A stretch of 64,000 nucleotides of DNA from Sphaerisporangium siamense (GTDB lineage Bacteria; Actinomycetota; Actinomycetes; Streptosporangiales; Streptosporangiaceae), in NCBI RefSeq assembly GCF_014205275.1, contig NZ_JACHND010000001.1, positions 1,922,001 to 1,986,000 of the forward strand, in the 5' to 3' direction. Position 1 is the stretch's first letter; each line of letters opens with the position of its first letter. This document shows, piece by piece, positions 50,079-58,850 of this stretch. Under the pieces are notes generated by a model. It was not told where the DNA came from. It did not search any database and saw only the letters and a program-made list of their open reading frames with translations. Both the position numbers and the translations under genes were made by a program.

Positions 50079-52156
50079 CGGCACACCAGGCCATCGAGCG
50101 CATCGACGCCTACCCGACGCGCAGGATCGCGGGATTCCCGGTACGCGCCGGGCGGCCGCTGCCGTTCGGCGCGACACCGGTGCCCGGCGGTGTCAACTTC
50201 TCCGTCTACTCCAACAACGCGACCGGGATGACGCTGGTGCTCTACCGGGCCGGCGAGCCGGAGCCCATGGCCGAGCTGCCGTTCCCGGACTCCTTCGTCA
50301 TCGGGGGCGTCTACGCGATGACGGTGTACGACCTCGACGCGGAGGGCATCGAGTACGGCTACCGCGCGGAGGGTCCCTTCGACCCCGAGCGCGGCCACCG
50401 GTTCGATCCCACGGTCGTGGTCGCGGACCCTTACGCCCGGTTGATGAGCGACGCCCGCACGGGGCCGCGGCGGTCACGGGTGGCCCTGGACGACTTCGAC
50501 TGGGAGGACGACAGGCCGCTGCGCCTGCCGCACGAGGATCTGGTCGTCTACGAGCTCCACGCGCGCGGCTTCACCCGTGACCCCTCCTCGGGGGTCACGG
50601 CGCCGGGCACGTACGCGGGGCTCGTCGAGAAGATCCCGTACCTGCGGGAGCTCGGCGTCAACTGCGTCGAGCTCCTGCCGGTCTTCGAGTTCGACGAGAA
50701 CGACAACCCCCGCGCGCATCCGGTCACCGGCGAGCCGCTGGCGAACTACTGGGGGTACAACACGGTCGGCTACTTCGCGCCCAAGGCGTCCTACGCCTCG
50801 ACGGGCCGGTTCGGGATGCAGGCCGACGAGTTCAAGAACCTCGTCAAGCAACTGCACCGGGCCGGCATCGAGGTCATCCTGGACGTGGTGTTCAACCACA
50901 CCGCCGAGGGCAACGAGTACGGGCCCACGATCTCGTTCAAGGGCCTGGACAACGCGACGTACTACATGCTCACCCCGGACGGGCACTACTACAACTTCAG
51001 CGGCACCGGCAACACGCTGAACTGCAACAACCCCGTGGTCCGCGGCTTCGTGCTCGACTGCCTGCGCTACTGGGCGTCGGAGTTCCACATCGACGGCTTC
51101 CGGTTCGACCTGGCCGCGATCCTCGGGCGCGGGCCCGACGGCGCGCTGCTGGCCAACCCGCCGCTGCTGGAGACGCTGGCCTACGACCCGGTGCTGCGCG
51201 ACTGCAAGCTGATCGCCGAGGCGTGGGACGCGGCCGGGCTCTACCAGGTGGGCAGCTTCCCGAACTACTGCCGCTGGTCGGAGTGGAACGGCCGCTACCG
51301 CGACACCGTGCGCCGGTTCGTCAAGGGCGACACCGGCGTGACGGGCGACCTCGCCACCCGCATGGTCGGCTCGCCGGACATGTACGCCCAGCGGGGGACC
51401 TCGGCGACGGTGAACTTCGTGCTGTGCCACGACGGGTTCACGCTCAACGACCTGGTGTCCTACAACGGCAAGCACAACGAGGCCAACGGCGAGGACAACA
51501 GGGACGGCGACAACAACAACCAGTCGTGGAACTGCGGGGTGGAGGGGCCGACCGACGATCCGGAGATCCTGGCCCTGCGCGCCCGGCAGATGCGCAACGT
51601 CTTCATGATCCTGCTGGCCAGCCAGGGCGTGCCGATGATCCTCGCCGGGGACGAGGTCGGGCGCACCCAGCAGGGCAACAACAACGCCTACTGCCACGAC
51701 AGCTCGCTGACGTGGTTCGACTGGAGCCTGGTCGAGCGCAACGCCGACCTGCTGCGCTTCGTGCGGCGCGCGATCGCCTTCCGCCAGGCCCACCCGGTCC
51801 TGCGGCGCGGTCCCGCCTCCGAGGTGAGCTGGCACGGCGTGCGGGCCTGGACGGCCGACTGGTCGGAGCACTGCCGGCTGATCGCCGGCATGTTCGGCAC
51901 CGGCGCCGGCGACAGCGTGTACGTCGCCGCGAACGCCCACTGGGAGGGCCACCTCCTGGAACTGCCGGAGCCTCCCCAGGGGACGGCCTGGCACCTGTTC
52001 GCCGACACCGCGGCGCCGCCGCCGTTCGACGCCCACGAACCGGGCGCGGAGCCCGTGCTGCCGGACCAGACGCACGTGGAGGTGGGCCCGCGCGCCGTCG
52101 TCGTCCTGGTCGCTCACAGCCAGGCGGACCAACGAGACAACGGGAAGGAGGAGTGA
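50075..52156 (+). CDS. glgX: Glycogen debranching enzyme GlgX/isoamylase-type
   Basis: 693 residues. An N-terminal CBM48-type domain (GATPVPGGVNFSVYSNNATG) precedes a GH13 barrel with YWGYNTVGYFAPKASY, nucleophile Asp345 in HIDGFRFDLAAIL, acid/base Glu382 in CKLIAEAWDAAGLY and Asp453 in LCHDGFTLNDLVSYN. The C-terminal beta domain completes the usual ~700 length. It hydrolyses alpha-1,6 branches of glycogen or limit dextrins in the cytoplasm. The ATG overlaps STAS 1, and its stop overlaps STAS 2 by one base (TGATG). No glgB, treY/treZ or other glycogen gene is adjacent, so its embedding among signalling genes is unusual. Confidence 0.92.
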   Translation: MTAHQAIERIDAYPTRRIAGFPVRAGRPLPFGATPVPGGVNFSVYSNNATGMTLVLYRAGEPEPMAELPFPDSFVIGGVYAMTVYDLDAEGIEYGYRAEGPFDPERGHRFDPTVVVADPYARLMSDARTGPRRSRVALDDFDWEDDRPLRLPHEDLVVYELHARGFTRDPSSGVTAPGTYAGLVEKIPYLRELGVNCVELLPVFEFDENDNPRAHPVTGEPLANYWGYNTVGYFAPKASYASTGRFGMQADEFKNLVKQLHRAGIEVILDVVFNHTAEGNEYGPTISFKGLDNATYYMLTPDGHYYNFSGTGNTLNCNNPVVRGFVLDCLRYWASEFHIDGFRFDLAAILGRGPDGALLANPPLLETLAYDPVLRDCKLIAEAWDAAGLYQVGSFPNYCRWSEWNGRYRDTVRRFVKGDTGVTGDLATRMVGSPDMYAQRGTSATVNFVLCHDGFTLNDLVSYNGKHNEANGEDNRDGDNNNQSWNCGVEGPTDDPEILALRARQMRNVFMILLASQGVPMILAGDEVGRTQQGNNNAYCHDSSLTWFDWSLVERNADLLRFVRRAIAFRQAHPVLRRGPASEVSWHGVRAWTADWSEHCRLIAGMFGTGAGDSVYVAANAHWEGHLLELPEPPQGTAWHLFADTAAPPPFDAHEPGAEPVLPDQTHVEVGPRAVVVLVAHSQADQRDNGKEE

Positions 52157-52476
52157 TGGCATTCAAGGCGAAGATGCAGATCGAGGACGGCACCGCGACC
52201 ATCAGGCTCGAAGGCGAGCTCGACGGCCGCTCGGCCCCCGAGCTCAACGACCTGGTCGTCAAGGCCGCCGAGCAGCATGTGGACCGGCTCGTGCTGCTGC
52301 TGGAGGAGCTGACCTACATGTCCTCTGCGGGCATCCGCTGCCTGGTGTTCGCGCACCAGAAGATGCCGGAGGACGCCGAGATCATATTGGTGGGCACCCG
52401 GCTCGACGTGGCGGAGACCATCAGGCTGACCGGCTTCGACCGCAGCATCGTGATGCGGGAAACCTTGGAGGCGTGA
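52156..52476 (+). CDS. STAS-domain anti-sigma factor antagonist 2
   Basis: 106 residues: ATIRLEGELDGRSAPELNDL, RLVLLLEELTYMSSAGIRCL with Ser57 at the phosphorylation position, EIILVGTRLDVAETIRLTG. It is preceded by a perfect AAGGAGGA. It is only moderately similar to STAS 1, so the two probably differ in partner or signal. Start overlaps the GlgX stop, and its own stop overlaps the RsbW-like ATG. Confidence 0.9.
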   Translation: MAFKAKMQIEDGTATIRLEGELDGRSAPELNDLVVKAAEQHVDRLVLLLEELTYMSSAGIRCLVFAHQKMPEDAEIILVGTRLDVAETIRLTGFDRSIVMRETLEA

Positions 52477-52943
52477 TGGCGGGATGCCGGCTCAAGGTCG
52501 ACGGCGCCGGCGGGTCCATCGCCGGGCCGGTCGCGGATTTCGTCGGGGCTCTGGCCGAGCGGGCCGGGCTGGGCAGACGCCCGGCCTACTGGCTGCGGCT
52601 GGCCGCCGACGAGATCACCACCAACATCGTGCAGCACGGTTACCGGGGGCGCTGCGGTGTGGTGGATCTTGAGGGCGGCATCGAGGCGGGCGCGCTGTGG
52701 CTGTGCATAGAGGACGACGCGCCCGCCTTCGATCCCCGGAGATACGATCCCGCCCCGCGTCTCGCCGTCCCGTTGCCCGTGCGCGAGCAGGGCGGATACG
52801 GCTTGATGCTCGCGATCGGCAAGGTGGACGAATTCAGATATCAGTACGTCGGGGGGCGCAACCGCAACACGTTGATCATGCGGCTGACCGGTTCCGGCGA
52901 AGCACATGGAGGGGTCGATGCCGAACGCGCTGGTGGTGTTTGA
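52476..52943 (+). CDS. RsbW/SpoIIAB-like anti-sigma serine kinase (HATPase_c_2)
   Basis: 155 residues. GHKL ATPase motifs: LAADEITTNIVQHGY (Glu46, Asn50), WLCIEDDAPAFDP (G1-like) and REQGGYGLMLA (G2-like). Such kinases phosphorylate STAS partners and hold a sigma factor or other target. ATG 52476 follows GGAGG. Its last 26 bp overlap the phosphatase gene. No sigma factor lies in the window, so the target must be encoded elsewhere or be an enzyme. Confidence 0.9.
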   Translation: MAGCRLKVDGAGGSIAGPVADFVGALAERAGLGRRPAYWLRLAADEITTNIVQHGYRGRCGVVDLEGGIEAGALWLCIEDDAPAFDPRRYDPAPRLAVPLPVREQGGYGLMLAIGKVDEFRYQYVGGRNRNTLIMRLTGSGEAHGGVDAERAGGV

Positions 52944-54180
52944 GACCGAGACGGGCGTGCCGAAGGTGGTGGCCGAGCTGCGCGAGGTGCTCCGCGCCGA
53001 CGGCTTCGACGTCACCTACAGCACTCCGGACGATCTGCCGATGCGCCCGGAGCAGGCGCCGCCGGACATCCTGCTGGTGTCCGCCTCGCTCGGCCTGCAA
53101 CGCGTCGCGCTCGTCGGCCAGCACTTCATGGTCGACGGGCGCACGCCCACCATCATCGCGTTCCCGGAAGACGACCTGGACGCGCTGGAGGAGTGCGTGG
53201 AGGGCGGGTTCGACTACATCACCCCGCCCTTCCGCCGCAAGCTGTTGCGCAGCCGCATGGAGTCCTGCCAGGAGAGATCCGCGCTCAGCACCACCGTGGA
53301 AGAGATGGCCGCGCTCGCGAGCCTGCGGGAGTACGAGCGCGACCTGCACATAGCCCGTGAGATCCAGTCGGGGTTCCTGCCCGAGCACCTGCCCACGCCG
53401 GACGGCTGGGAGGTCGGGGCGCGCTTCCGGCCCGCCCGTCAGGTCGCCGGCGACTTCTACGACGTCTTCACGATCGTCAACGGCCGCAGGCTGGCCTTCA
53501 TCGTGGCCGACGTCTGCGACAAGGGCATCGGGGCCGCGCTGTTCATGGCGCTCATCCGGACGCTGCTGCGGCACACCGCCGAGCACACCGGGGCGTCCCG
53601 CCTGGTCGAGGACGAGTTCCTGGTGTCGATGGACGGGGAGGGCGTGGGCGGGTCGGCGGCGCCGCTGCTGTCCCTGGGGGCGGGCCCCCTGGTCCAGGCG
53701 ATCCTCGGCACCAACCGGTACATGGCGCGCAACCACCTGAAGCAGGGCTACTTCGCGACCATGTTCTTCGGGGTCCTGGACCCGGTCTCGGGCGTGGTCC
53801 TCTACATCAACGGCGGCCACAACCCGCCGGTGGTGGTCCACGCCGACGGCAGGCGGAGCATGCTCCCGCCCACCGGACCGGCCGTGGGCATCCTCCCCGA
53901 CAGCTCCTACACCCTGGGGTACGTCCAGCTCGACCAGGGCGACACCCTGTTCGCCTACACCGACGGCGTCGTGGAGGCCCGGGACACGCAGGGCGGCCTG
54001 TACGGCACGCCCAAGCTGCTGGACCTTCTGGAGGCCAACAGGGGGCGGGACGTGGAGGGGCTGCTGGCGGAGGTGGACACCTCGGTGCGGCACTTCGCGA
54101 GCCACGCCGAGCAGAGCGACGACATCACCACCCTGGCCCTGCGCCGCGTCCCGCCGGGCGGGATCGCCGCGGCGAGGTGA
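52918..54180 (+). CDS. SpoIIE/RsbU-type PP2C phosphatase with N-terminal pseudo-receiver
   Basis: 420 residues. Residues ~1-115 look like a receiver (GFDYITPPFRRKLLRSRM resembles its alpha4-beta5 end), but beta3 ends in DILLVSASLG, with Ser/Ala where a phospho-acceptor Asp would be. A coiled linker (EYERDLHIAREIQSGFLP) precedes the phosphatase domain with RQVAGDFYDVF, IVADVCDKGIGAALFMA, LYINGGHNPP and LFAYTDGVVEARD, giving the metal-binding Asp residues. It should dephosphorylate the STAS proteins. ATG 52918 follows GGAGG at 5 nt. The operon ends at the hairpin 54192-54247. Confidence 0.92.
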   Translation: MPNALVVFETETGVPKVVAELREVLRADGFDVTYSTPDDLPMRPEQAPPDILLVSASLGLQRVALVGQHFMVDGRTPTIIAFPEDDLDALEECVEGGFDYITPPFRRKLLRSRMESCQERSALSTTVEEMAALASLREYERDLHIAREIQSGFLPEHLPTPDGWEVGARFRPARQVAGDFYDVFTIVNGRRLAFIVADVCDKGIGAALFMALIRTLLRHTAEHTGASRLVEDEFLVSMDGEGVGGSAAPLLSLGAGPLVQAILGTNRYMARNHLKQGYFATMFFGVLDPVSGVVLYINGGHNPPVVVHADGRRSMLPPTGPAVGILPDSSYTLGYVQLDQGDTLFAYTDGVVEARDTQGGLYGTPKLLDLLEANRGRDVEGLLAEVDTSVRHFASHAEQSDDITTLALRRVPPGGIAAAR

Positions 54181-54191
54181 GGAAGCGGTAC

Positions 54192-54247
54192 CCACGAGAA
54201 GACCCCGGCCCGGGAGGCGAGCCTCCCGGGCCGGGGTCTTCTCGTGG
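54192..54247. terminator. Perfect 26-bp hairpin terminator between convergent operons
   Basis: Bases 54192-54217 are exactly complementary to 54222-54247 around a CGAG loop, 11 bp after the phosphatase stop and 4 bp before the PKS stop. It is the strongest inverted repeat noticed in the window and can terminate in both directions. Confidence 0.85.
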
Positions 54248-54251
54248 CGGG

Positions 54252-57200
54252 TCAGGTCTGCTCGGCGGGCACCGCGGCGGCGGTCACCGCCTCGTACAGG
54301 TCCCCGGCGAGCAGGCCGATCGGCCGGGCGCCCAGCAGGTCGCCGACCCTCACCTCCACGGACAGGTCCGCCTTGATCCGCGCGCACAGCTTGGCGGCGA
54401 GCACCGAGTCCAGGCCGTGCAGGCTGAGGGACACCTCCGGGTCGAGCTGGTCGGGCGGCAGGCCGAGGAACTCGGCGAACCGCAGCATCAGGTACTGGCG
54501 GAACGCCTCCGGCGAGGAGGTCGCGAGGTCCGCGCCGTCGTAGGCCACGCCGGGCCGCTCGGGGGCCGCCGCCTCGAACACCGGCTCGGCCACGGGCGCC
54601 GGCATCGTGTCCTCCGGCAGGTCGATCCAGAAGCGCTTACGCTGCCACGGATACAGGGGAAGGGGCACGAACTTGCCCCCGGCGTAGAGGTGGTCCCAGT
54701 CGGGCTCACAGCCCCGCACGTACGCCGACGCGAGGGCGTGCAGCAGGCACTCCAGCTCCGGCTCCCCGCGGTGCAGCGAGGGGACGGCCGTCGCGTCCGC
54801 GCCCGCGGCCGCGATCTCGTCCTCGATGACGGCGCTCAGCAACGGGTGCGGGCTGATCTCGACGAACAGCGTGGGCGACCCCTCGGCCAGCACCGCGCGG
54901 ATCGCCGCGGCGAACAGCACCGGGCGGCGCAGGTTCTCCATCCAGTACTCCGCGTCCAGCTCCGCGCCGTCGACGACCCGGTTGAGCAGCGTGGAGTGCA
55001 GGGGAACCCTCCCCGCCCTGGGCCGCAGCGCGGACAGCGCCTCCAGCAGGGCCGGGCGCACGGGCTCGACCTGCGGGGCGTGCGAGGCGTAGTCCACCTG
55101 CACCTGCCGGCAGAACACGCCCTGCCGGCGCAGCGGCTCGATCACCTCGGCCAGCGCCTCGGGCGCGCCCGCGAGCACGCACGACCGCGCGCTGTTGACC
55201 ACGCCCACGCAGACCTGGTCGGCGTGCTCGCCGATCGCCTCGCGGGCCTGCCGCTCGTCGAGCTGCACGACCCACATCGCGCCCGTGCCCGCGAGCCCGT
55301 CCAGCAGGGCGCTCCTGCGGCAGACCACCGCCGCGCCCTGGCGCACGGTGAGGGCGCCGGCGGCGGTCGCGGCGGCGATCTCGCCCATGCTGTGGCCGAT
55401 GAGCAGGTCCGGTGTGATGCCCCAGTCCCCCCAGACGGCGGCCAGCGAGACCTGGAACGCCCACAGCGCGGGCTGGACCTCGCCGGTGGCCGTCATCGGC
55501 GTGTCGTCGCGCAGCCGCTCGATGACCGACCAGCCCAGCTCCTCCTGGATCGCCCGGTCGCACTCGCGCATGCGCCGCGCGAACGCCCGGTTCCGGTCCA
55601 GCAGCTCCCGGCCCATGCCGACCCACTGCGCTCCCTGGCCGGGGAAGACGAACACCACCCGGGACGGCCCCGACGCGCGCTGCGCGCCGCCGGCCACCGA
55701 CTGAGGGAACGCTCCAGAACCGTACGCCCGCAGGGACGCGGCCACCTTCTCGACGCCCCCCACGACGGCGAGCCGGTGCTCGTGATGGCTCCTGCGCCGG
55801 CCCGCGCTGTAGCAGACGTCGCGCAGGTCGGCGCCCGGGGCGTTCAGCGCCTCGGCGTAGCGCAGCGCCAGCCGCCGCAGCGCCTGGCCGTCCCTGGCCG
55901 ACAGGGGCAGCAGGAACGGCCCGGCGCCCGGCCGGCGCCGCGGGGTCTCCGCGGTGGCGGGCGCCTCCGCGAGCACGACGTGCGCGTTCGTCGCGGACAG
56001 CCCGAACGAGCTGACGCCGGCCATCGCGGGCCCCGGCTCGTCCGGCCAGGGCTGGGTGCGCATGACGGGCCGCAGCGGCGCGCCGGGCTCGTCGAACAGC
56101 GGATGCGGTTGTTTCACGTGGAGCGTCGCGGGGATGGTCTTGTGCTTGAGCGCGAGCGCCGCCTTCACCAGGCCGACCAGCCCGGCCGCGCCCTCACCGT
56201 GGCCGATGTTGGACTTCGCCGACCCCACCAGGCAGGGCCGCTCCGGCCCCCGGCCTTCGCCCATGACGCGGCTGAGCGCGACCAGCTCGGTGTAGTCGCC
56301 CCGCGGCGTCCCCGGGCCGTGCGCCTCGACATAGGCGACCTGCCCCGGTGACACGCCCGCGTCCTCGTAGGCGTCCCGCAGCATGGCCTCCTGGCCGTCC
56401 ACGCCCGCGGCGATGAGCGTGCCCGAGCCCCGGCCGTTGCTGTTGACCGCCGTCCCGATGATCGTGGCGTAGATCCGGTCGCCGTCGGCCATCGCCCGGG
56501 ACAGCGGCTTGAGTATCACGCTGACGGCGGCCTCGCTGCGCACGTACCCGTCCGCGCCCGCGTCGCCGAACCTGCTGCGGCCGGTGGGGGAGAGGACGCC
56601 CGCGTCGGCCAGGCTGAGATACAGGTCCGGGGCCAGCAGCAGGTTCACGCCGGCCACGACGGCCAGCGTGCTCTGCCCGGTCCACAGCTCCCGGCACGCC
56701 AGGTGGACGCCGAGCAGCGAGGTCGAGCAGGTCGCCTCCAGGCCCATGCTGGGGCCGCGCAGGTCGAAGAGGTAGGAGATGCGGCCCGCGAGCGTGCCCC
56801 AGTTGCCGGCGCCGACCGCGGCGTGCATGTCGTACAGCCCGGCCCTGCGGAGGATGTCCCAATAGTCGGACGGCAGGCAGCTCGTGTAGACGGCGGTCCT
56901 GCTTCCCGCCAGCCGGGACAGCGGGATCCCCGCGTCCTCGACGGCCTCGGCGGTGACCTCGATCAGGAGGCGGTGCTGCGGGTCGATGCGCAGCGCCTCG
57001 TGCGGAGAGATGGAGAAGAAGGAGGCGTCGAACTTGTCGACGTCCTCCAGGAAACCTCCGGCCCGTGCGGCGACGCGGTCCCACCACTCCCCGGTGGCCT
57101 GGTCCAGGCCGCCGGAGGGGAACCGGTCGGTGGGGATCTCCCCCACGGTGCAGCACTCGCCGGCCAGGACGTCCCAGAACGCGGACACGTTCGGGGCGCC

Positions 57201-57263
57201 CGGCAGCCGGCACGCCGCGCCGATGATGGCGATGGGATCTCGGGGACTGGTGGTGCTGTTCAT
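54252..57263 (-). CDS. Single-module type I polyketide synthase (KS-AT-ACP)
   Basis: 1003 residues. The ketosynthase (~8-430) has Cys179 in GLEATCSTSLLG and His315/His355 in VEAHGPGTPRGD and KSNIGHGEGAAG. The acyltransferase (~535-830) has Ser625 in IGHSMGEIAA and YASH at 725-728, the motif usually linked to methylmalonyl-CoA. The acyl carrier (~915-990) has Ser953 in HGLDSVLAAKL. There is no ketoreductase, dehydratase or thioesterase, and no N-terminal docking helix. The KS context ATCSTS differs from the usual DTACSSS. It makes one extension or works iteratively. Start overlaps the upstream ATPase stop (ATGA), with GGAGG before the ATG. Confidence 0.92.
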   Translation of the reverse strand: MNSTTSPRDPIAIIGAACRLPGAPNVSAFWDVLAGECCTVGEIPTDRFPSGGLDQATGEWWDRVAARAGGFLEDVDKFDASFFSISPHEALRIDPQHRLLIEVTAEAVEDAGIPLSRLAGSRTAVYTSCLPSDYWDILRRAGLYDMHAAVGAGNWGTLAGRISYLFDLRGPSMGLEATCSTSLLGVHLACRELWTGQSTLAVVAGVNLLLAPDLYLSLADAGVLSPTGRSRFGDAGADGYVRSEAAVSVILKPLSRAMADGDRIYATIIGTAVNSNGRGSGTLIAAGVDGQEAMLRDAYEDAGVSPGQVAYVEAHGPGTPRGDYTELVALSRVMGEGRGPERPCLVGSAKSNIGHGEGAAGLVGLVKAALALKHKTIPATLHVKQPHPLFDEPGAPLRPVMRTQPWPDEPGPAMAGVSSFGLSATNAHVVLAEAPATAETPRRRPGAGPFLLPLSARDGQALRRLALRYAEALNAPGADLRDVCYSAGRRRSHHEHRLAVVGGVEKVAASLRAYGSGAFPQSVAGGAQRASGPSRVVFVFPGQGAQWVGMGRELLDRNRAFARRMRECDRAIQEELGWSVIERLRDDTPMTATGEVQPALWAFQVSLAAVWGDWGITPDLLIGHSMGEIAAATAAGALTVRQGAAVVCRRSALLDGLAGTGAMWVVQLDERQAREAIGEHADQVCVGVVNSARSCVLAGAPEALAEVIEPLRRQGVFCRQVQVDYASHAPQVEPVRPALLEALSALRPRAGRVPLHSTLLNRVVDGAELDAEYWMENLRRPVLFAAAIRAVLAEGSPTLFVEISPHPLLSAVIEDEIAAAGADATAVPSLHRGEPELECLLHALASAYVRGCEPDWDHLYAGGKFVPLPLYPWQRKRFWIDLPEDTMPAPVAEPVFEAAAPERPGVAYDGADLATSSPEAFRQYLMLRFAEFLGLPPDQLDPEVSLSLHGLDSVLAAKLCARIKADLSVEVRVGDLLGARPIGLLAGDLYEAVTAAAVPAEQT

Positions 57264-58627
57264 GCGGCCTCCACTCCGCCTGTGACGTTCGGTCTCCCGT
57301 GGCCGGTGAGCATCGAGATCGCGACAGCGACGTCCCACCCCGAGCCCTGCTCGCCGCCGTGGAAGTCGCTCGCCAGGAAAGTCGCCTCGCCGGACCTGCC
57401 GGCCAGGAGCAGCGCGTCGATGAGACACGCCGTTATGTAGGGCGCCAGCCATGGGGGTCCGGCGTCGGCTCCGCCGGTGCCGAGTGCCAGCGCCCGTCGT
57501 AAATGGAAGACGGCCTGCTGCGGGTCGGCGCCGATCGTCGCCGTCGCCCGCGCGGCGTGCACGAACATGGCCGTCTCCCGGTCGTCGCGGTCGAGGCCCC
57601 CGATCCCTTCGGAACCGTCGGACCCGCGGCCGGTGACTGCCTGGATCCAGGAGCGGTAGGCGAGGTAACGCCCTCCGGGCCGGGGGCCGCGCAGCAGGGC
57701 GGCCTTGAGCAGGAACTCCTCTGCCGCCGCGGGCTCGCCCAGGCCGAACGCCAGGGCCATCGCCTTCGCCAGCGCGAGGTGCGGGGTCGTCTCGACCGTG
57801 TCGGTCGGCAGCGAGTCCAGGAAGACGAGGACGTCCCCGGTCCTGCCGTGGAGCAGCAGCAGGTGGGCGAGCACCGGGGCGACCATCTCCCCGGCGCCGC
57901 ACCACACGGCCGCCTTGCACAGTTCGTGGGCCCGTTCGAGCGACAGCTCGTACCAGGCCCGCGTCGCCGCCTTGGAGAGCAGGGCGAGCGACCCGCGCGT
58001 CTCCCCGCCGATCCAGGTGCTCACCTCCCGGAACTCCCACAGATTGTTGCGGCGCACGAAGTGGACACCGAGGTCGCAGGCGCCGATCAGCTCATGGAGC
58101 AGCGCCGGGTTCCCCCCGGAAGCGGCGTGCAGGGCCTCGGCCGTGGCATGGCGCACATGCCCCCCGACGACGTCGGCCAGCAGCGTCGTCACCTCGTCCA
58201 GGCTCAGCGGCGGGACGTGCACGTTGCGCCGGTGCGGCTCGAACCGCAGGCTGTCCGCCGGGTCCGGCTGCGGGACCGTGCCCGCGGGCGCGGTCGTGAC
58301 CAGGAGCGTTCCAGCCCCGCGCCGGCAAAGGTCGCGGAGCGTCAGCAATGTGGCGTGGTCGCTGAGGTGCGCGTCGTCGACCACCAGAAGCAGACGGCGT
58401 CCGTCCGCCTCCGGGATCCGGGCCGCGACCCCCGTGGGGCCGGCCGGCACCTCGAAACGGACGATCTCGTAACCCTCGGCCTCCGAGGACACGAGCGCCC
58501 GTTCGAGGAGCGCGGTACGCCCCACACCTCTTTCCCCCTCGATGATGATCGGACCTGGCACCCGGGCCCCCAGTGACGCGCGGATGCTTTCCAGCTGTCG
58601 ATTCCGGCCCACGAAATTCCACTGCAT
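57260..58627 (-). CDS. LAL-like AAA ATPase without a DNA-binding domain
   Basis: 455 residues. The N-terminus FVGRNRQLESIRASLG and the ATPase motifs (GERGVGRT at 31-38, LLLVVDDAHLSD at ~80-90) are those of large LuxR (LAL) regulators. But the Walker A Lys is Arg37, and the protein stops where the helical region would continue toward a C-terminal LuxR HTH, about half the usual length. It may be a truncated regulator or a dedicated accessory protein. Translational coupling to the PKS (ATGA) argues for retained function. AAGGGGG precedes the ATG. Confidence 0.75.
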   Translation of the reverse strand: MQWNFVGRNRQLESIRASLGARVPGPIIIEGERGVGRTALLERALVSSEAEGYEIVRFEVPAGPTGVAARIPEADGRRLLLVVDDAHLSDHATLLTLRDLCRRGAGTLLVTTAPAGTVPQPDPADSLRFEPHRRNVHVPPLSLDEVTTLLADVVGGHVRHATAEALHAASGGNPALLHELIGACDLGVHFVRRNNLWEFREVSTWIGGETRGSLALLSKAATRAWYELSLERAHELCKAAVWCGAGEMVAPVLAHLLLLHGRTGDVLVFLDSLPTDTVETTPHLALAKAMALAFGLGEPAAAEEFLLKAALLRGPRPGGRYLAYRSWIQAVTGRGSDGSEGIGGLDRDDRETAMFVHAARATATIGADPQQAVFHLRRALALGTGGADAGPPWLAPYITACLIDALLLAGRSGEATFLASDFHGGEQGSGWDVAVAISMLTGHGRPNVTGGVEAA

Positions 58628-58850
58628 AGTGGTTCCCCCTTATTTCCCCAGGCCGCATCCCAAGACGGCTCGCTGGGGTGCAAGACCGCATACGAACGTC
58701 TCCTGGCCTGGACGTTAATCAGGGCAGGCGACAATGGAAACGTCCGGCTCCGTGACTGCGCGGTCGTTGCTGTCGCACTTTCCACGATCACGCAGGCGGA
58801 ATCATGGCGTCAATCCAGAGATGACGGAATCTTCTCCGTACGGGGCGCGC

